Below, one piece after another: positions 26,335 through 37,300 of a stretch of 64,000 nt of DNA (position 1 is the stretch's first letter; every line of letters begins with the position of its first letter). The stretch comes from Aselliscus stoliczkanus (taxonomy: Eukaryota; Chordata; Mammalia; Chiroptera; Hipposideridae), in contig CM066738.1 in assembly GCA_033961575.1 (NCBI GenBank), positions 71,905,478 to 71,969,477 of the forward strand. Reading direction: 5' to 3'. The position numbers and the translations under genes are program-made. The notes below the pieces were generated by a model. The model made no database searches, was not told the origin of the DNA, and saw nothing but the letters and a program-made list of their open reading frames with translations.

Positions 26335-26894
26335 AGTTAGTGAACTTGTTGCAACGGTGATGCTAACCTTTTTTTTTTATATCAGAGGGATTATTCATAA
26401 TGAATTTGTATCAACTGGACAAACAGTTAACCAAGTTTATTATTCGGAAGCGCTAAAAAGTCTGCATGTTTTAAAGCTAGGCAAAAACCACCTGAACTTT
26501 TCGCCAACAATTCATGGCTCTTGCATCACGACAATGTACCAGCTCACACGGCACTGTCTGTGAGGGAGTTTTTAGCCAGTAAACAAATAACTATTGGAAC
26601 ACCCTCCCTACTCACCTGATCTGGACCCCAATGACTTCTTTTTTTACCCAAAGATAAAGGAAATATTGAAAGGAAGACATTTTGGTGGGATTCAGGACAT
26701 CAAAGGATGACAGCCCTGATGGCCATTCCAGAAAAAGAGTTCCAAACTTGCTTTGAAGGGTGGACTCTAGGCACTGGCATTGGTGCATAGCTTCCCAAGG
26801 GGAGTACTTTGAAGGTGACCATAGTGATATTCAGCAATGAAATGTGTAGCACTTTTCTAGGATGAGTTCTCGAACTTACTTGTCTAACCTCGTA
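26335..26894 (+). mobile_element. Mariner transposon remnant, 5'-truncated, with degenerate transposase
   Basis: The plus strand encodes the C-terminal half of a mariner transposase: FFYIRGIIHNEF then TGQTVNQVYYSEALKSL (about 26370-26460), LLHHDNVPAHTALSVREFL with the catalytic Asp of HDN (about 26517-26576), and after a frame change YSPDLDPNDFF with the third catalytic Asp (about 26613-26645). The frame is broken at least twice. The right terminus reads 'cttacttgtctaacctcgta', ending about 26894. The first catalytic Asp region and left end were not found. Confidence 0.85.
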
Positions 26895-26962
26895 TGACAT
26901 GTGGCCTTGTTTGTGTGTTGATTATGAAGCCAGACTTACCATAGAGATGGCACAGTATAACC

Positions 26963-27170
26963 CAGGGATTGCAAACTATGGCCTGCTGTCTGCTTTTTTT
27001 GTAAATAAAGTTTTACCAGGACCCAGCCACACCTATTTGGTTGTATATTTTCTGTGGCTGCTTGTGCAATACAACAGCAGAAATGGCCATGACAGAGACT
27101 ACATGGGTTGCAAAGCTTAATACATTTGCTCTCTGACCCTTTAAAGAAAAGTTTGTTGACCCCTGGTACA
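26963..27170 (+). mobile_element. MER20-like hAT-Charlie element
   Basis: Runs from 'cagggattgcaaactatgg' through 'tttttgtaaataaagtttta' and 'tgtggctgcttgtgcaatac' to 'gaaaagtttgttgacccctg'. This order matches the consensus of a common mammalian hAT MITE of about 220 bp (MER20/MER5 class), nearly full length. The frames at 26899-27381 on both strands overlap this repeat. Confidence 0.75.
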
Positions 27171-28395
27171 GACCATAGTTCTCCCTGAAAAAACTCAAAA
27201 GGCATGTGTAAGAGACTGGGCCAGTAGGTGTCTGAGCTTCTTTGCCCAAAACCATGTCAGATACTTTGGAGGAGAGGAAAAGCTTACAGGCCACCCATGA
27301 TTTCTGCATGATATGACTGCTCTTGCTCCCAGAGGCTATGGCAAGTCCATAGATGCAGAAATACAAGAAAAAGAGAAGCAATGAGAAGTAGAAATGGTGT
27401 CAGGCAGGAGAGACAGGAAACTCATTTGTTGCTTTTTCCATCCTCCTCAACTCAGTAGTGTGTTTATAAAACACATTACATTTTTTTTTCAACGATTGCA
27501 CTGTCTGAAAAGGTCCCGATTAAATATTCATGAAAGATTCATTTGGCTGAATTGGAATTCTTTTAAAAATGCAATTGCCTATAGAATAATAGGAGAGTTC
27601 ATATAGGAAATTATCAGAAAAAACTGAATATCTGTACTGAGAGGGGGTACTGTGTGTATGTGTACAGACACACAAAATTAAAGGTGTGAACCCTTAAAAG
27701 ACTGTGTGCTCTGAGCCACACAAGCTATGCTAACAAGCAGTTTGGTGAGATTACCACCTTCCCTTACTCTAATCGGGAGAGCTCTACTCAGTGAAATTTT
27801 GCTGAGGATAAGACAACAAAGGGAGAGAGAAGTAATACTGAAGCATGGAGCACTTTCCAATCCATTTACACAAAACCACTTGTAGATTCCAAAACACATC
27901 AGATTTCAGGGGTCTAGACCTTTTTTTGAACGGGCTATTTTAGGTCCTAAAATACCATTTCTTGTATCTCAGTATGCTTTGCTAGGGTAATCTTTCTACT
28001 TAGCAACATCAGGGGGACTTTGAGGAGGCTGATGCTGAGAAGGACTCAAGAAGAAGAGAGTATAAAACAAGTACAGAAAATAGATGGCTGTGTAGCCAAG
28101 AGGAATTTCTCGGTTATTTCAAAACTTTGCTTAGCACCAGCTCTCCCCGAGAGGGTTTGGGGCTGGCTGGGGAGGAACTCACTCATCTGTATCTTATGCC
28201 TCTTCCACCACTTACTCCATTCCCTAAATTCATAGTATGCTGTTCAACTGGTAACCTAGGTACAATTTGGGGTCAAATAGGGCCTTTGTTCGGCCAACCT
28301 GGGGATCTCATCAACCCTTAAAGCCTTTTTGTTATAGGAGGAATTCATTCCAATTTTTGAACAAATAACTTTCCATGCATGTTTGTGTTTTTTTT
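27171..28395. other. TTC39C intron 1, no feature recognised
   Basis: Frames at 27394-27606, 27678-27899 and 28020-28321 have no domain or splice support. Confidence 0.5.
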
Positions 28396-28399
28396 TTTT

Positions 28400-28685
28400 T
28401 TAGTTGAGGTATAATTGATATATAGTGTTAATAATTCAGTATTTGTATGTATTGTGAAATGATCACCATAGTAAATCTAGTTAACATCCATCACAATACA
28501 TAGTTACAAAAACATGGGTGTGTTTTGTTTTTTTTTTTTAGCTGAGCCATCCTGCCACCTGTTGGCGGCTCAGCAGCAACTCAGCTCAGGCTGGCATCGA
28601 ACCGCTGTTGCTCAGAGCTCAGCTCGCACTCTTGAGCGACCTCTTAACCAACTGAGCCACTCGGCCGGCCCCCAAAACATATTTT
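28400..28685 (-). mobile_element. Antisense L1 3' UTR fragment carrying a medium SINE
   Basis: 28400-28515 is L1 3' UTR ('gttgaggtataattgatata', 'gatcaccatagtaaatc'). About 28533-28671 is an antisense tRNA-headed SINE of medium length starting 'agctgagccatcctgccacc' and ending 'cactcggccggccc'. A weak direct repeat ('aaaacat') flanks the SINE. The frame at 28514-28717 is derived from the SINE. Confidence 0.75.
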
Positions 28686-28689
28686 TACG

Positions 28690-29135
28690 TAAAACTATTT
28701 ATAAACTTGCAGTGTAAGAATAGACAGTTAATGACTTCCTGGAATTTGATTTGAAGGTTGAGAATAGGGGCTTTTCTTCACAAGTAAAGATGGCTGAAGT
28801 TTGCCATCTCAGCCCTTTTCCCCAGCTATGGTTACTTTCTCCATATCTTCCTACTTGCTCACACGTTTCAGTACACAAGAAACATATCTACACAACAGGT
28901 AGTTACTTCTGTCTTACAGGAAAATAGTCCGTATTGCAGGGAAAGCCCCTAAAGAGTGTGAGCCCTGTGCAGACACAAATGTGAGAAGCAGGTCCTTCCT
29001 TCAAGAAGGTATTGCTTACTTAATATCTTTAAATCTACCTCAGAAAGAGTCACTTTGACACTTAATCTTGTCCAAAGCTGTAATATCCATGAAATCACTG
29101 GCTATGGGGACTTATTTTACCTAATACACATCAGA
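28690..29135. other. TTC39C intron 1, no feature recognised
   Basis: Unique-looking sequence without an exon signature. Confidence 0.5.
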
Positions 29136-29139
29136 ATAA

Positions 29140-29385
29140 ACATAATGGTGCTTACTCTGTGCTGGGTCACATGCCAGCAATCCCCGTCTGTTAATTCTCA
29201 TGTAATCCTCCCCCAGTTTTGAGAGGGCTGCCCTTGTGACCTCCCCCTGTATAGGAGGTGGAGAGGAAGCCCAGTGACATTGAATGACATGCCCAAGGTT
29301 TCACAGTAAGTGGGAGGGTTGGTTTGAATCCAAGCTGTATGGCTCCAGAGTCTGTGTTTAACCACTACACTATCTCTCCTATGTG
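29140..29385 (-). mobile_element. MIR SINE, near full length, antisense
   Basis: Reads from the reversed tail ('ggtgcttactctgtgctggg') through 'ggtttcacagtaagtggg' to the reversed tRNA head ('gtctgtgtttaaccactac'). The frame at 29198-29422 (minus) is MIR-derived. Confidence 0.8.
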
Positions 29386-29484
29386 TTGCTAAAGCTGGGG
29401 GTGAGTCCATAGAAATCTGCAAACTACACTCCTACACCTACAGGCTACTCAGCAAACTCCCAGAGAGGCCTGTCCTCAGGGAAT

Positions 29485-29760
29485 GTGTCACCCTGGGCTT
29501 TAGACCCTTTGTGGCTCCCAGTCTTCTACTGTGTAAAGTCTGAGGTCCTAGCTTAGCGTAGGATGTCCTATGATCTGGTTAGTGCTTCCTTGCCTGCCTC
29601 CTGCCTCTTCCCATGTCCCTTCTCCTCTAATCATGATGCAGTATTTTGCATCATTGAACTAGTTTTTACTTGTCCTTCAAGATGCAGCTCAGATTTCCAT
29701 GAAAAGGTGATGTGACTCCTCAGTGCCCCTGCAACATCCTTCCACCCTTTTTTTCAGCAC
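29485..29760 (+). mobile_element. L2 LINE 3' fragment, sense
   Basis: 'tgtaaagtctgaggtccta', 'cctatgatctggttagtgc', 'cctgcctcctgcctcttcc', 'tccttcaagatgcagctcag' follow the same L2 region as 11878-12420. Confidence 0.65.
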
Positions 29761-29899
29761 TGGTGATGTGTGGACATTGTTTACATGGCTACCTATCTGC
29801 ATGGGAGGGCTGAGATAGCAGAGATGGGTGGACTTCCCTGTCAGGTGTTTGTGGCCTTCCTGAGGTTTCTGGAGTAATGTGGGTTCCAAGGGGTTTTAT

Positions 29900-31385
29900 A
29901 GGCACACCTGCCAGTCAGCAAGTGCAGCCTGAGGGCAGTGCCCTTTAGGAGCTCCGAAAGCCTTGATTCCCCACGTCTCTTGACCCAGTAGAGGTGCTCC
30001 AGAGTGCTTCTTGGATTGATGCTCTGCTTGTCATAAGCAGGTAACAACTCCTGTCTGGCCCTTCAGCATCTTCCCATCAGTGCATCAAGGCTGCCCAGTG
30101 CTTAGTGTGGGGAGACGGGGAGCAGAGCCACCACTGAGCACAAGCTCGTCTTGACAGGTGCCATCAAAGGGAAGGCTGAGATCCTGATGAAGTCTCCTTC
30201 TGAAGTGGCCATGGGTCTCAGCTGTGCTTGGCCTGCCTGCACAGTTAGAACCCTGGGAATTGGCTCTTTGAGTGAGCTGTCCTCTGCCCAGTGCTGCGTC
30301 CAGTCAAGAGGAGGGCCTGCCCTACCTGGCTGGCCCTTTTCACTTCTCTTTTCAGCCACCCATGGGAATCTGGGCGACCCTGAGTGGCGGTAGCATGATA
30401 TGATCTGGTATTATTTTCCTCTCTGGCATGAGGAGGCAGAAATCCAGCTCCCTGACTCCAAAATCCCTATCCTGAGTTTCAGGAAGAACTAGTCTCTGGA
30501 AGAAGTCGGTGATCGAGAGGGGAAGCTTTCTAGAGCACCTGCTCTTGACTGTTATCAGGTCTGATGCCCTCTTTTTATAACAAATATTTTGTAATTCCCC
30601 TTCTATGATTCTAAAATGGAATTAATAGATGAAATGACCTGCCCATACATACAATGTCTAAAAGTGAATAGAATGCAAAAATAGTATAAAGAAAAAGAGA
30701 CTCATAATAAAAAAAAAATACCTGTATTTCACAATGTAAATGCTCAGCACACCTTCATCAGAAGATAAAGTAGTTAGATGCTTGCACCTGTGTAGAATGA
30801 ATAATTTTGGATTTAAGAGCAGAAACCATTCCATAGTAGAGAAATGAGAGAGCAGGTGCTTTTTAAAATCAAAGAAGTAACAGATCAAACTTAACATACA
30901 CTGATCAGAGAAAGTGGGGAAATCCCCTTTATTGAAGCAGGGATAATATGCCAAGGCAGAACACTGACTGTTGAAGTGGAGAAAATGAGGACCATCACGT
31001 TTTTGCAATGACCCAGGTTGCCTATGTCAGGGTGGTGTCAGAATAATTAATTCCCTGCATTAGACACAGGATGTGTGCTGACCAAGCCTTAGAACACAGA
31101 TTTCTCATCTTTAAATCCCTCCCCAAACCAACTACTTTGGAGACCAGAGCCTTTAATAGATGTCTAGGCTTAAAGGGAAAAAAAAGTTGGGGCAACGGGG
31201 GTGTGGGATGGTGCATGACCAAAGGACCGTATCAAAGTAAGGTAGAAAAATAAGAAACCTGAAATAAATATATAATTTTCATGATATAAATGTGAGTATG
31301 CTACAAATTCCTAATATTAATGAAGATCATTGGTATCCAGTATTTTTGATGTGTATGGATCTTTAATAATTTACTTGGCTTTACG
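29900..31385. other. TTC39C intron 1, no feature recognised
   Basis: No clear repeat or exon. Two overlapping opposite-strand frames at 30102-30393 and the 116-codon minus frame at 30658-31008 have no recognisable domain and no splice context. Confidence 0.5.
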
Positions 31386-31621
31386 TACAGAGGGTGCCAA
31401 AAAAATGTATACACATTTTAAGAAAGGGAAACTATTAAAATTGTAATACTCAATATATGCCAATAATAAAAGATGAATACAAGTCACATTTGACTTCTGC
31501 AATTACAAGAGGTGCTCAAAGTGGTTACCATCAGCGTCCAGACATTCTGATTACGGCTAACTACTGCTTGAGCAACACGGACCAAAGTGTCCACTTGTAT
31601 ACATTTTTTGGCACCCCCGTA
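31386..31621. mobile_element. Non-autonomous Tc1/mariner-like MITE, copy 2 (236 bp)
   Basis: Ends are 'tacagagggtgccaaaaaaa' on the left and 'ttttttggcacccccgta' on the right, inverted relative to each other with outer TA bases. The interior is the same as in 3640-3884 with a few substitutions and small indels. Copy 2 has the cleaner right end. The 60-codon frame at 31457-31639 reads across it and is not a gene. Confidence 0.85.
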
Positions 31622-34600
31622 TATTTAAAGGAGCTCTGAATATCCCTGTTAAATTTTGGCATGTGAGCAACAAATGCAGACTGGCATAGCTGTGGTGTGT
31701 TGGCTACTTAAATGCCATAAGCAGTGTTGCTGTTAGTGACACGATTTTCTAAAATTGTGAACAAATCTTGAGAAAGGGTATATTGCAACAGTGCCCAAAT
31801 GGTTTTGTGTTTCTGTGTCAATGGAATTAGGTCTTAGAACGAAATAATGATAAACAGTTTTTTATCCTTGTGAATTTCCAGATGTTCAGAAATTGTACAG
31901 GCCATGAGACAGCACACCAGCTATCTTGCCCGCTGCAGGATGTCTTTCATCTTAGGTTCCACTACTGTCACTGTGTCACCCCAGAAGAGCCCAACAGATT
32001 TCCAAAATGCCTCCACTGAGAGGCAGTGAGCTTGGGGGCAGGGCATAAGCTTAAGCCAAGGTTTGATCTCTGAAGCTGAAATCCTGGGGCTGCTACAAAC
32101 AGCACAGGATGGGGGCTCTCTGCTGACAGGAAGCAAAGAGGCTGGCACAGCTGCTGCTGAAGAAGGCAGTGCCTCCATTGCATCTGTGACCACTGTGCCA
32201 GGGCAGAGCTCAGGGCTAGGGTTTCTCCAGTGTTGGGCCCCATGGGCTACTGCTCCTAAACACCAGCTTTTCCAGGTCAATGGCAGCTTCTAGGGCCCAA
32301 ACAGTTCCAGGAAGGGCTTTCAGCAGTAGTTCTTCTGTCCCTTACATGTGGATAGAAAATCACTGGGGCCCCTTCCCTTCTTCTTTCTTAGTGTGGAGCT
32401 AGCTTGCGGGACCTGTGTCTTTCCAGCCTCAGGTGACTTTATTTCAGAGACCTAGTCCCCTTGCCCTGTCCCTGCTCAAGTCTTTCTAACTTTGATCTTC
32501 AGGGAGTAAACTGGTCCACATCCTTCCCAAGAAGTCAGTAAGCTTTACTCACACACAGAAGAGACGCCAAATCTCCAGGACTAAGGACAGTCATTGCGCT
32601 AAAGTTACACAGCCAAGGGGACCACAAAAGTGATTCTTCTGTGATGGGAGGAAATAGGGCAGAATGCTTCCTGATGGTTTTCTGTTCTGTTGTACTTAGA
32701 AGCAGCTACTTGGAAACACCCACATGCACAATTGAATCTCTGAAAGGGTGCCACCATACACAGCTATACAGAACTTTCCCTGGTCCCGCCCTCAACAGTG
32801 ATATGAACTGCATTCCATAATACATGTTAGCCCAACCTGTTCTTACATGCCGATTGCACCATCATCCTCCTTGCCGCGTTTGGCTTTTGTAGGAAATGTG
32901 AGTCTGAGCACGATGCATCTCTCTCTGAGTTCCCATGACTAATGAGCATGATTTGCTGCTCTTCCCACTTTAGCCTTCTTACTGTCCTTCTGCTTTGGAA
33001 CTGCTCTTCCTTGCCTCATCTCTGTAGCAGCCCTGCCTCAGGTGTTACTTTATGTAAAATATTCAGCCACTAAGTAACCCTCACCAGATTAACAGACGTT
33101 TAAATGTTTGCATCATTTTATCTGTATCACAAGTAAAATTTTTGGTACTATTCTAACAGGATGGAAAATGAGGGAAAAGGACATTTTGTATCCAAATTCA
33201 AGTTGAATTTGCTTAATGATGGAGATTCAGGTTTTGAGAAGCAATTGGATTAAACAGATCCGTGCTGTGTGGCCTCTTTAGGATTGTTTGCAGTATAGTG
33301 AATCACTGTCAAGGCTTTAAGTGCTTTCCCCCACCCTCATTTTGAGCAATGAATTGCAAAATCTCAGGTTATGTATTGTCAACTGATCTCTGGAGCAAGA
33401 AAACTTGGTATTTTTGTGTCTTGTAAAACATGCACACCCTCTTCCTTATTTAGATCTAAAATAATCACGTTGAAGTTGCATTCATCAGCTGCATATTTGT
33501 CTGATGTTGTGACTTTTGAACCATCCAAGGTGAGAATGGCTTTTGTAGGCCTCCAGTTGTTATGGTTGTCCATCCACATTACAGCAAGGTTTGCATCCCT
33601 TTAATGGCTCACAAGAGTTTTGTTTATACCTGGAATGTCATTGGCTTCAGCTATCAACCACATGGATCGGAATGCTTTTTGGTTGTTTCTGTATTGATGG
33701 TTGATGAGACACTTGTTACTTTGGATTATCAAAACTACAAATTGAGTTAGAAATTATGCCTCTTGAAATAGTAGGGGGAGGCATGGGAGAGAGGAAAGGC
33801 TGTCCGAAGTAGTTTAGCCAAAGGTCAGGACCTGCTATGGTGGAATTCTTAGAGATTCTTGTTCTAGAGGAATTGCCAACGTAAAAATGGCAAGAAATGA
33901 CAGAATGGTTTGGGTTTTTTCTTTAGCCTTTGTAGGCATCCCGGATCTGGCCTTGGCTTAGAAGAGAGAGCAGTTGAAGGTACCTTGAAATTGGGAGCTT
34001 TTCTCTTGATAGAAGAATGTCGAGTTCTATCTCAAAGCACAAAACCTCTGCTGTTGTGTTCAAGTCTAAATTTAGAATGAAGGAAGCTTATGAATAATGA
34101 AGTAAACACAAATGACATTTTTTGACCTGTGTACTTAAAAACTGAAGGAAAATGCATGTGCCTCAGTGAGAGAGACACTCTGTGTGAAGTTCAGTTGTTT
34201 ACTAAGAACTTGTTTAGTAAAATTTTACTTTGAGAATAAGTCTCTAGCTTCACATCAAAATGCCTTATAACTGATAATAATAGAGAAATCTAAAATTTCT
34301 AAATGATTATCCAAAATAAATTAGAGTTTGAATTGCCTGTGTAAACAGCTGAGTGTGTTTAAGCCTCAAATAAAGTATTCATGCAATTTGTGGGTTATTG
34401 CCACACATAATAAAGGAACCCTATTATAACTTGTTGAGAAAATAATGAAAATATGTTGATCGATTTTGTTACTTTTAAAATCACCCTTGTTGAAGGATTA
34501 GTTGGATTGGAAAGGCTTTTCAGGTAGTTGATAAAATGTGGTTTGGATGATCTCTTTGTAAATTGCTTATCAGTGCAGTCTCCATCTGCTGTTGGCATAT

Positions 34601-35465
34601 AGTGGAGATAATTAAGTTGATGATTTGTATGACTCGAGATAGAGAAGGAACTAATGCTGATGAGTAGGGATATATTTTATATACAATAAGGACAAAATTA
34701 GGAAAACTATAAAAGAATTTGACTTTAGCCTGAACAGTGAGTTATTTTTGAAACATATCAGTAACTCTAAATGAACATCAGGCCTAAGCAGTAAATGAAT
34801 ATGAATTAGCAAAGCGAGTGAAGAAATCCAAATAAGTTAGTATTATGATCTTGTAATCATACAACAGTTTTGGTCTTTGCTTGCATTACTGCACAGGCAA
34901 AGAATGACAGTGAATGGTAATCAAGTGCGTAATCAATGCTTTTAACACCTACTGTGTTGTGTGCATTTCATCCTTAATCCCAATTCTCTCAACAACCTTG
35001 AGTTTAAATATTATTGTCACTTTGAAAGAGTATCTGGCCCTAGCCCCAGAGTATGCCGTTTCCTCTGCTTCCTCCCAAAGACGCTGCTGTTTCACTATGT
35101 GGTATTACCCAGCAATACTGCACATCACTTGTTTAGCCTGATCTTCTCTGGCACATCTGGCCTTCTCCCTGTCTCCCAAGCTCAGGGGATGGCACCACTT
35201 GAAACAAGGCCATACACATCAGAAGTCTAGAAGGCCCTCTTGGCACCTCCCTCCTAACTTTCTGTGTTCCCTCCTGATTATCTCTGTTCACTTCCCTTCA
35301 TCTCCACTACCACCATCTAGTCCAAACCTCCTCTCACTTGAGACAGTTGCAGTAGCCCAGCTGGCTTCCTCATATCCTCTGTCCCTCCTCCACGCCCACC
35401 ACAATGATATTTTCAACATGGGGGTCTGATTATATTGCCTCTGTGCTAAGAGCCCTTTCATGTCC
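31622..35465. other. TTC39C intron 1, long repeat-poor stretch
   Basis: About 3.8 kb in which I recognise no transposon and no exon. Frames at 31921-32293 overlap on both strands; those at 33371-33750, 34395-34598 and 34914-35536 lack domains. It is a candidate for unannotated regulatory sequence only because it is relatively free of insertions. Confidence 0.45.
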
Positions 35466-35467
35466 TC

Positions 35468-35956
35468 TGTGGTAGGCTGAAAATGGCCCTCCCAAAGATA
35501 CCCACATCTTATTCCTGGGAACCTCTTTATGGCCAAAAGGGGGTCTTTGCGGATGTGGTTAAGTTAAAGATTTTAAGATGGGAAGATTATCTGAGTGGAC
35601 ATCCACTCCACCCAGATTAGACAGATACAGTCACATGTATCCTTATAAGAGGGAGGCAGAATGAAATTTTATACACATAGAAGAGAAAGCAGGATGAAAA
35701 TGCAGCCAAGAACAAGATTTGACATGGTGACCTTGAAGGTAGGAGTGATGGCAGCCACCAGAAGCCGGTTCAGTCAGGGAGGGATTCTCCCTAAGAGCCT
35801 CCAGAGGGAGCAGGGCCCTGCCCACGTCTTGATTTCAGCCTGGTGAAACTGCATCCAGCCTTCTGACCCCCAGAACTAGGAGAGAATAAATTTCTATCGT
35901 TTTAAGCCACCAAGTTTGTACTGATTTATTACAGCAGCCACAGGAAACTAATACAT
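35468..35956 (+). mobile_element. MaLR-type (MLT1-like) solo LTR, sense
   Basis: Begins 'tgtggtaggctgaaaatggc' and ends 'acaggaaactaatacatcc', with the internal order 'aaagatacccacatc', 'gatgtggttaagttaaag', 'ccttataagagggaggcag', 'gagaataaatttctatcg', 'ttttaagccaccaagtttg'. The position of the AATAAA signal near the 3' end fits an LTR. There is no internal viral region beside it. Confidence 0.75.
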
Positions 35957-36247
35957 CCTCCCTGTGTGCTTAGGGCTAGGGCCAGAATCTCTGATAGTAT
36001 CCTTGCAGTGTGGCTTGGCCCTGCTTGGTGTGCCCCTTAACCATGGACTACTTTATCTTTTTTTTCCTTATAAATAATTTCATTGTGTTTCGTCCAGGCT
36101 GGGGCTGTACAAAGCCAAGTAAACTGATGCTATAAAATATGTTCATAGCTCTTTTCATATGGTGATCTATATAAAAATGGAAAAGTAGAATATCTTTAAC
36201 AATGATTTTGGTTTTGAATGAGCTTTAGAATCTGTATTAACCTTTAT
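35957..36247. other. Intron sequence, nothing recognised
   Basis: Short unique stretch between the LTR and the piggyBac-like MITE. Confidence 0.5.
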
Positions 36248-36316
36248 TTAACACATTGTATGCGGGCATTTGAGCGATATGACGAGTTTACTCGTTTCCC
36301 ACAAACAATGTGTTAA
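36248..36316. mobile_element. Miniature piggyBac-like MITE flanked by TTAA
   Basis: TTAA (36248-36251) is followed by 'cacattg' (36252-36258); the other end is 'caatgtg' (36306-36312) followed by TTAA (36313-36316). This gives a 61-bp unit with 7-bp perfect terminal inverted repeats and a TTAA duplication, the insertion signature of piggyBac transposons. The interior contains the inverted repeat 'acgagt..actcgt' followed by 'ttccc', resembling the subterminal 'gggaaacgag' motif remembered from the bat piggyBac element. Confidence 0.65.
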
Positions 36317-36829
36317 AATATAAACACTTTGCCCAGTTGTCACTCTGGAGCCTTATCGTTGGCCAGTTGTCAGTTGCTGTGCTCTTCCCTTACTCTTTGA
36401 CCTCTAGCCATTATGGTCTTCTTTCAGATTCCTGACGATTCTCTAAGAATCATGTTTCTTTCCTCTGGATTTCTTATCTCAGTTTGTAATTATACACAGA
36501 TAACACTTGCTTTGCTTGATTCCAAAATGCATGGATTTTAGTTACCAGAGGTTAGTTAAATAACCAGTCCCCGAATAATATTTCACATTAGTTATCTCTG
36601 TGTTAAACTGTAACTGTATACACAAGCTTCTAGATCTTCAGCCCACAAATCACCACAGATGTCCATCATGATCAGTGACCAATCACATCGCTTCTTTCAG
36701 AGTCTGCCTGTGATTGGTCATTGTGAATCTCTTACTCATTTCCCACACAGACAGCAGTGTGTCCTTGTGTTGCCTCATCGTCTTATAGTGATAGACACAC
36801 ATGACATTTCTCAAAAATGGATAATTGAA
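36317..36829. other. Intron sequence with a CCAAT-containing hairpin
   Basis: Mostly unassigned. It contains a perfect 12-bp inverted repeat, 'tgaccaatcaca' at 36676-36687 and its complement at 36709-36720. It may belong to the flank of the Tigger remnant that follows. Confidence 0.45.
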
Positions 36830-37300
36830 AGAGCGAGTTGGCCAAGAAAGATGAGTGCAGCAAAGAAAAAATGATAATGCTGGAAGTGATATTTGAATCA
36901 AACATAAATGGAGTTATAGAAGGAATAGCCAATCTGGCATGTTGTCCCTGCCACCATATGAGAGATTCCATGTGCAGCCACGGGTGCCCAGTGAAGGCAA
37001 GCGTATGGACACAAAGGAGGATGGTGTTTGTAAGAAAAAAGATGAAGATGTCCCAGAGCTGGTGATGCAGGCAAAAACTTAACATTACAGAAACTCTCAG
37101 ACCTGTTTCACAGCATTGAAAAAGCACAGAGGCTAAAATATTGGAAACTGATCCAAACTTAGTAGGACAATTGAGCAAGTCATAGCAAAAATGCTCACTC
37201 TGCATCATAACTTACAAGATGTGAAGGCAAACACTGTTCAAGTATATTGGTAAGTTTTTTACAAAGAAGTCAAGCATTTTAATGTTGATGTTTCTAATAA
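36830..37300 (+). mobile_element. Tigger/pogo-like DNA transposon remnant, internally deleted
   Basis: At the left the plus strand resembles the transposase N-terminus (relic reading around KKDECSKEKMIMLEV, 36841-36890). At the right it resembles the C-terminus (LSDLFHSIEKAQRLK, about 37096-37140; then relics of a 'LHHNLQDVKANTVQVYW' tail, 37198-37245). The catalytic DDE core between them is missing and the frame shifts. The 141-codon antisense frame at 36783-37208 is a shadow. Confidence 0.55.

Noticed and set aside
30658..31008. 116-codon minus frame ending in a Phe-rich tail
   Set aside because: AT-rich intron sequence, no domain, no splice or promoter context; typical chance frame length.
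36783..37208. 141-codon minus frame
   Set aside because: Antisense to the Tigger-like relic; no domain in this frame.
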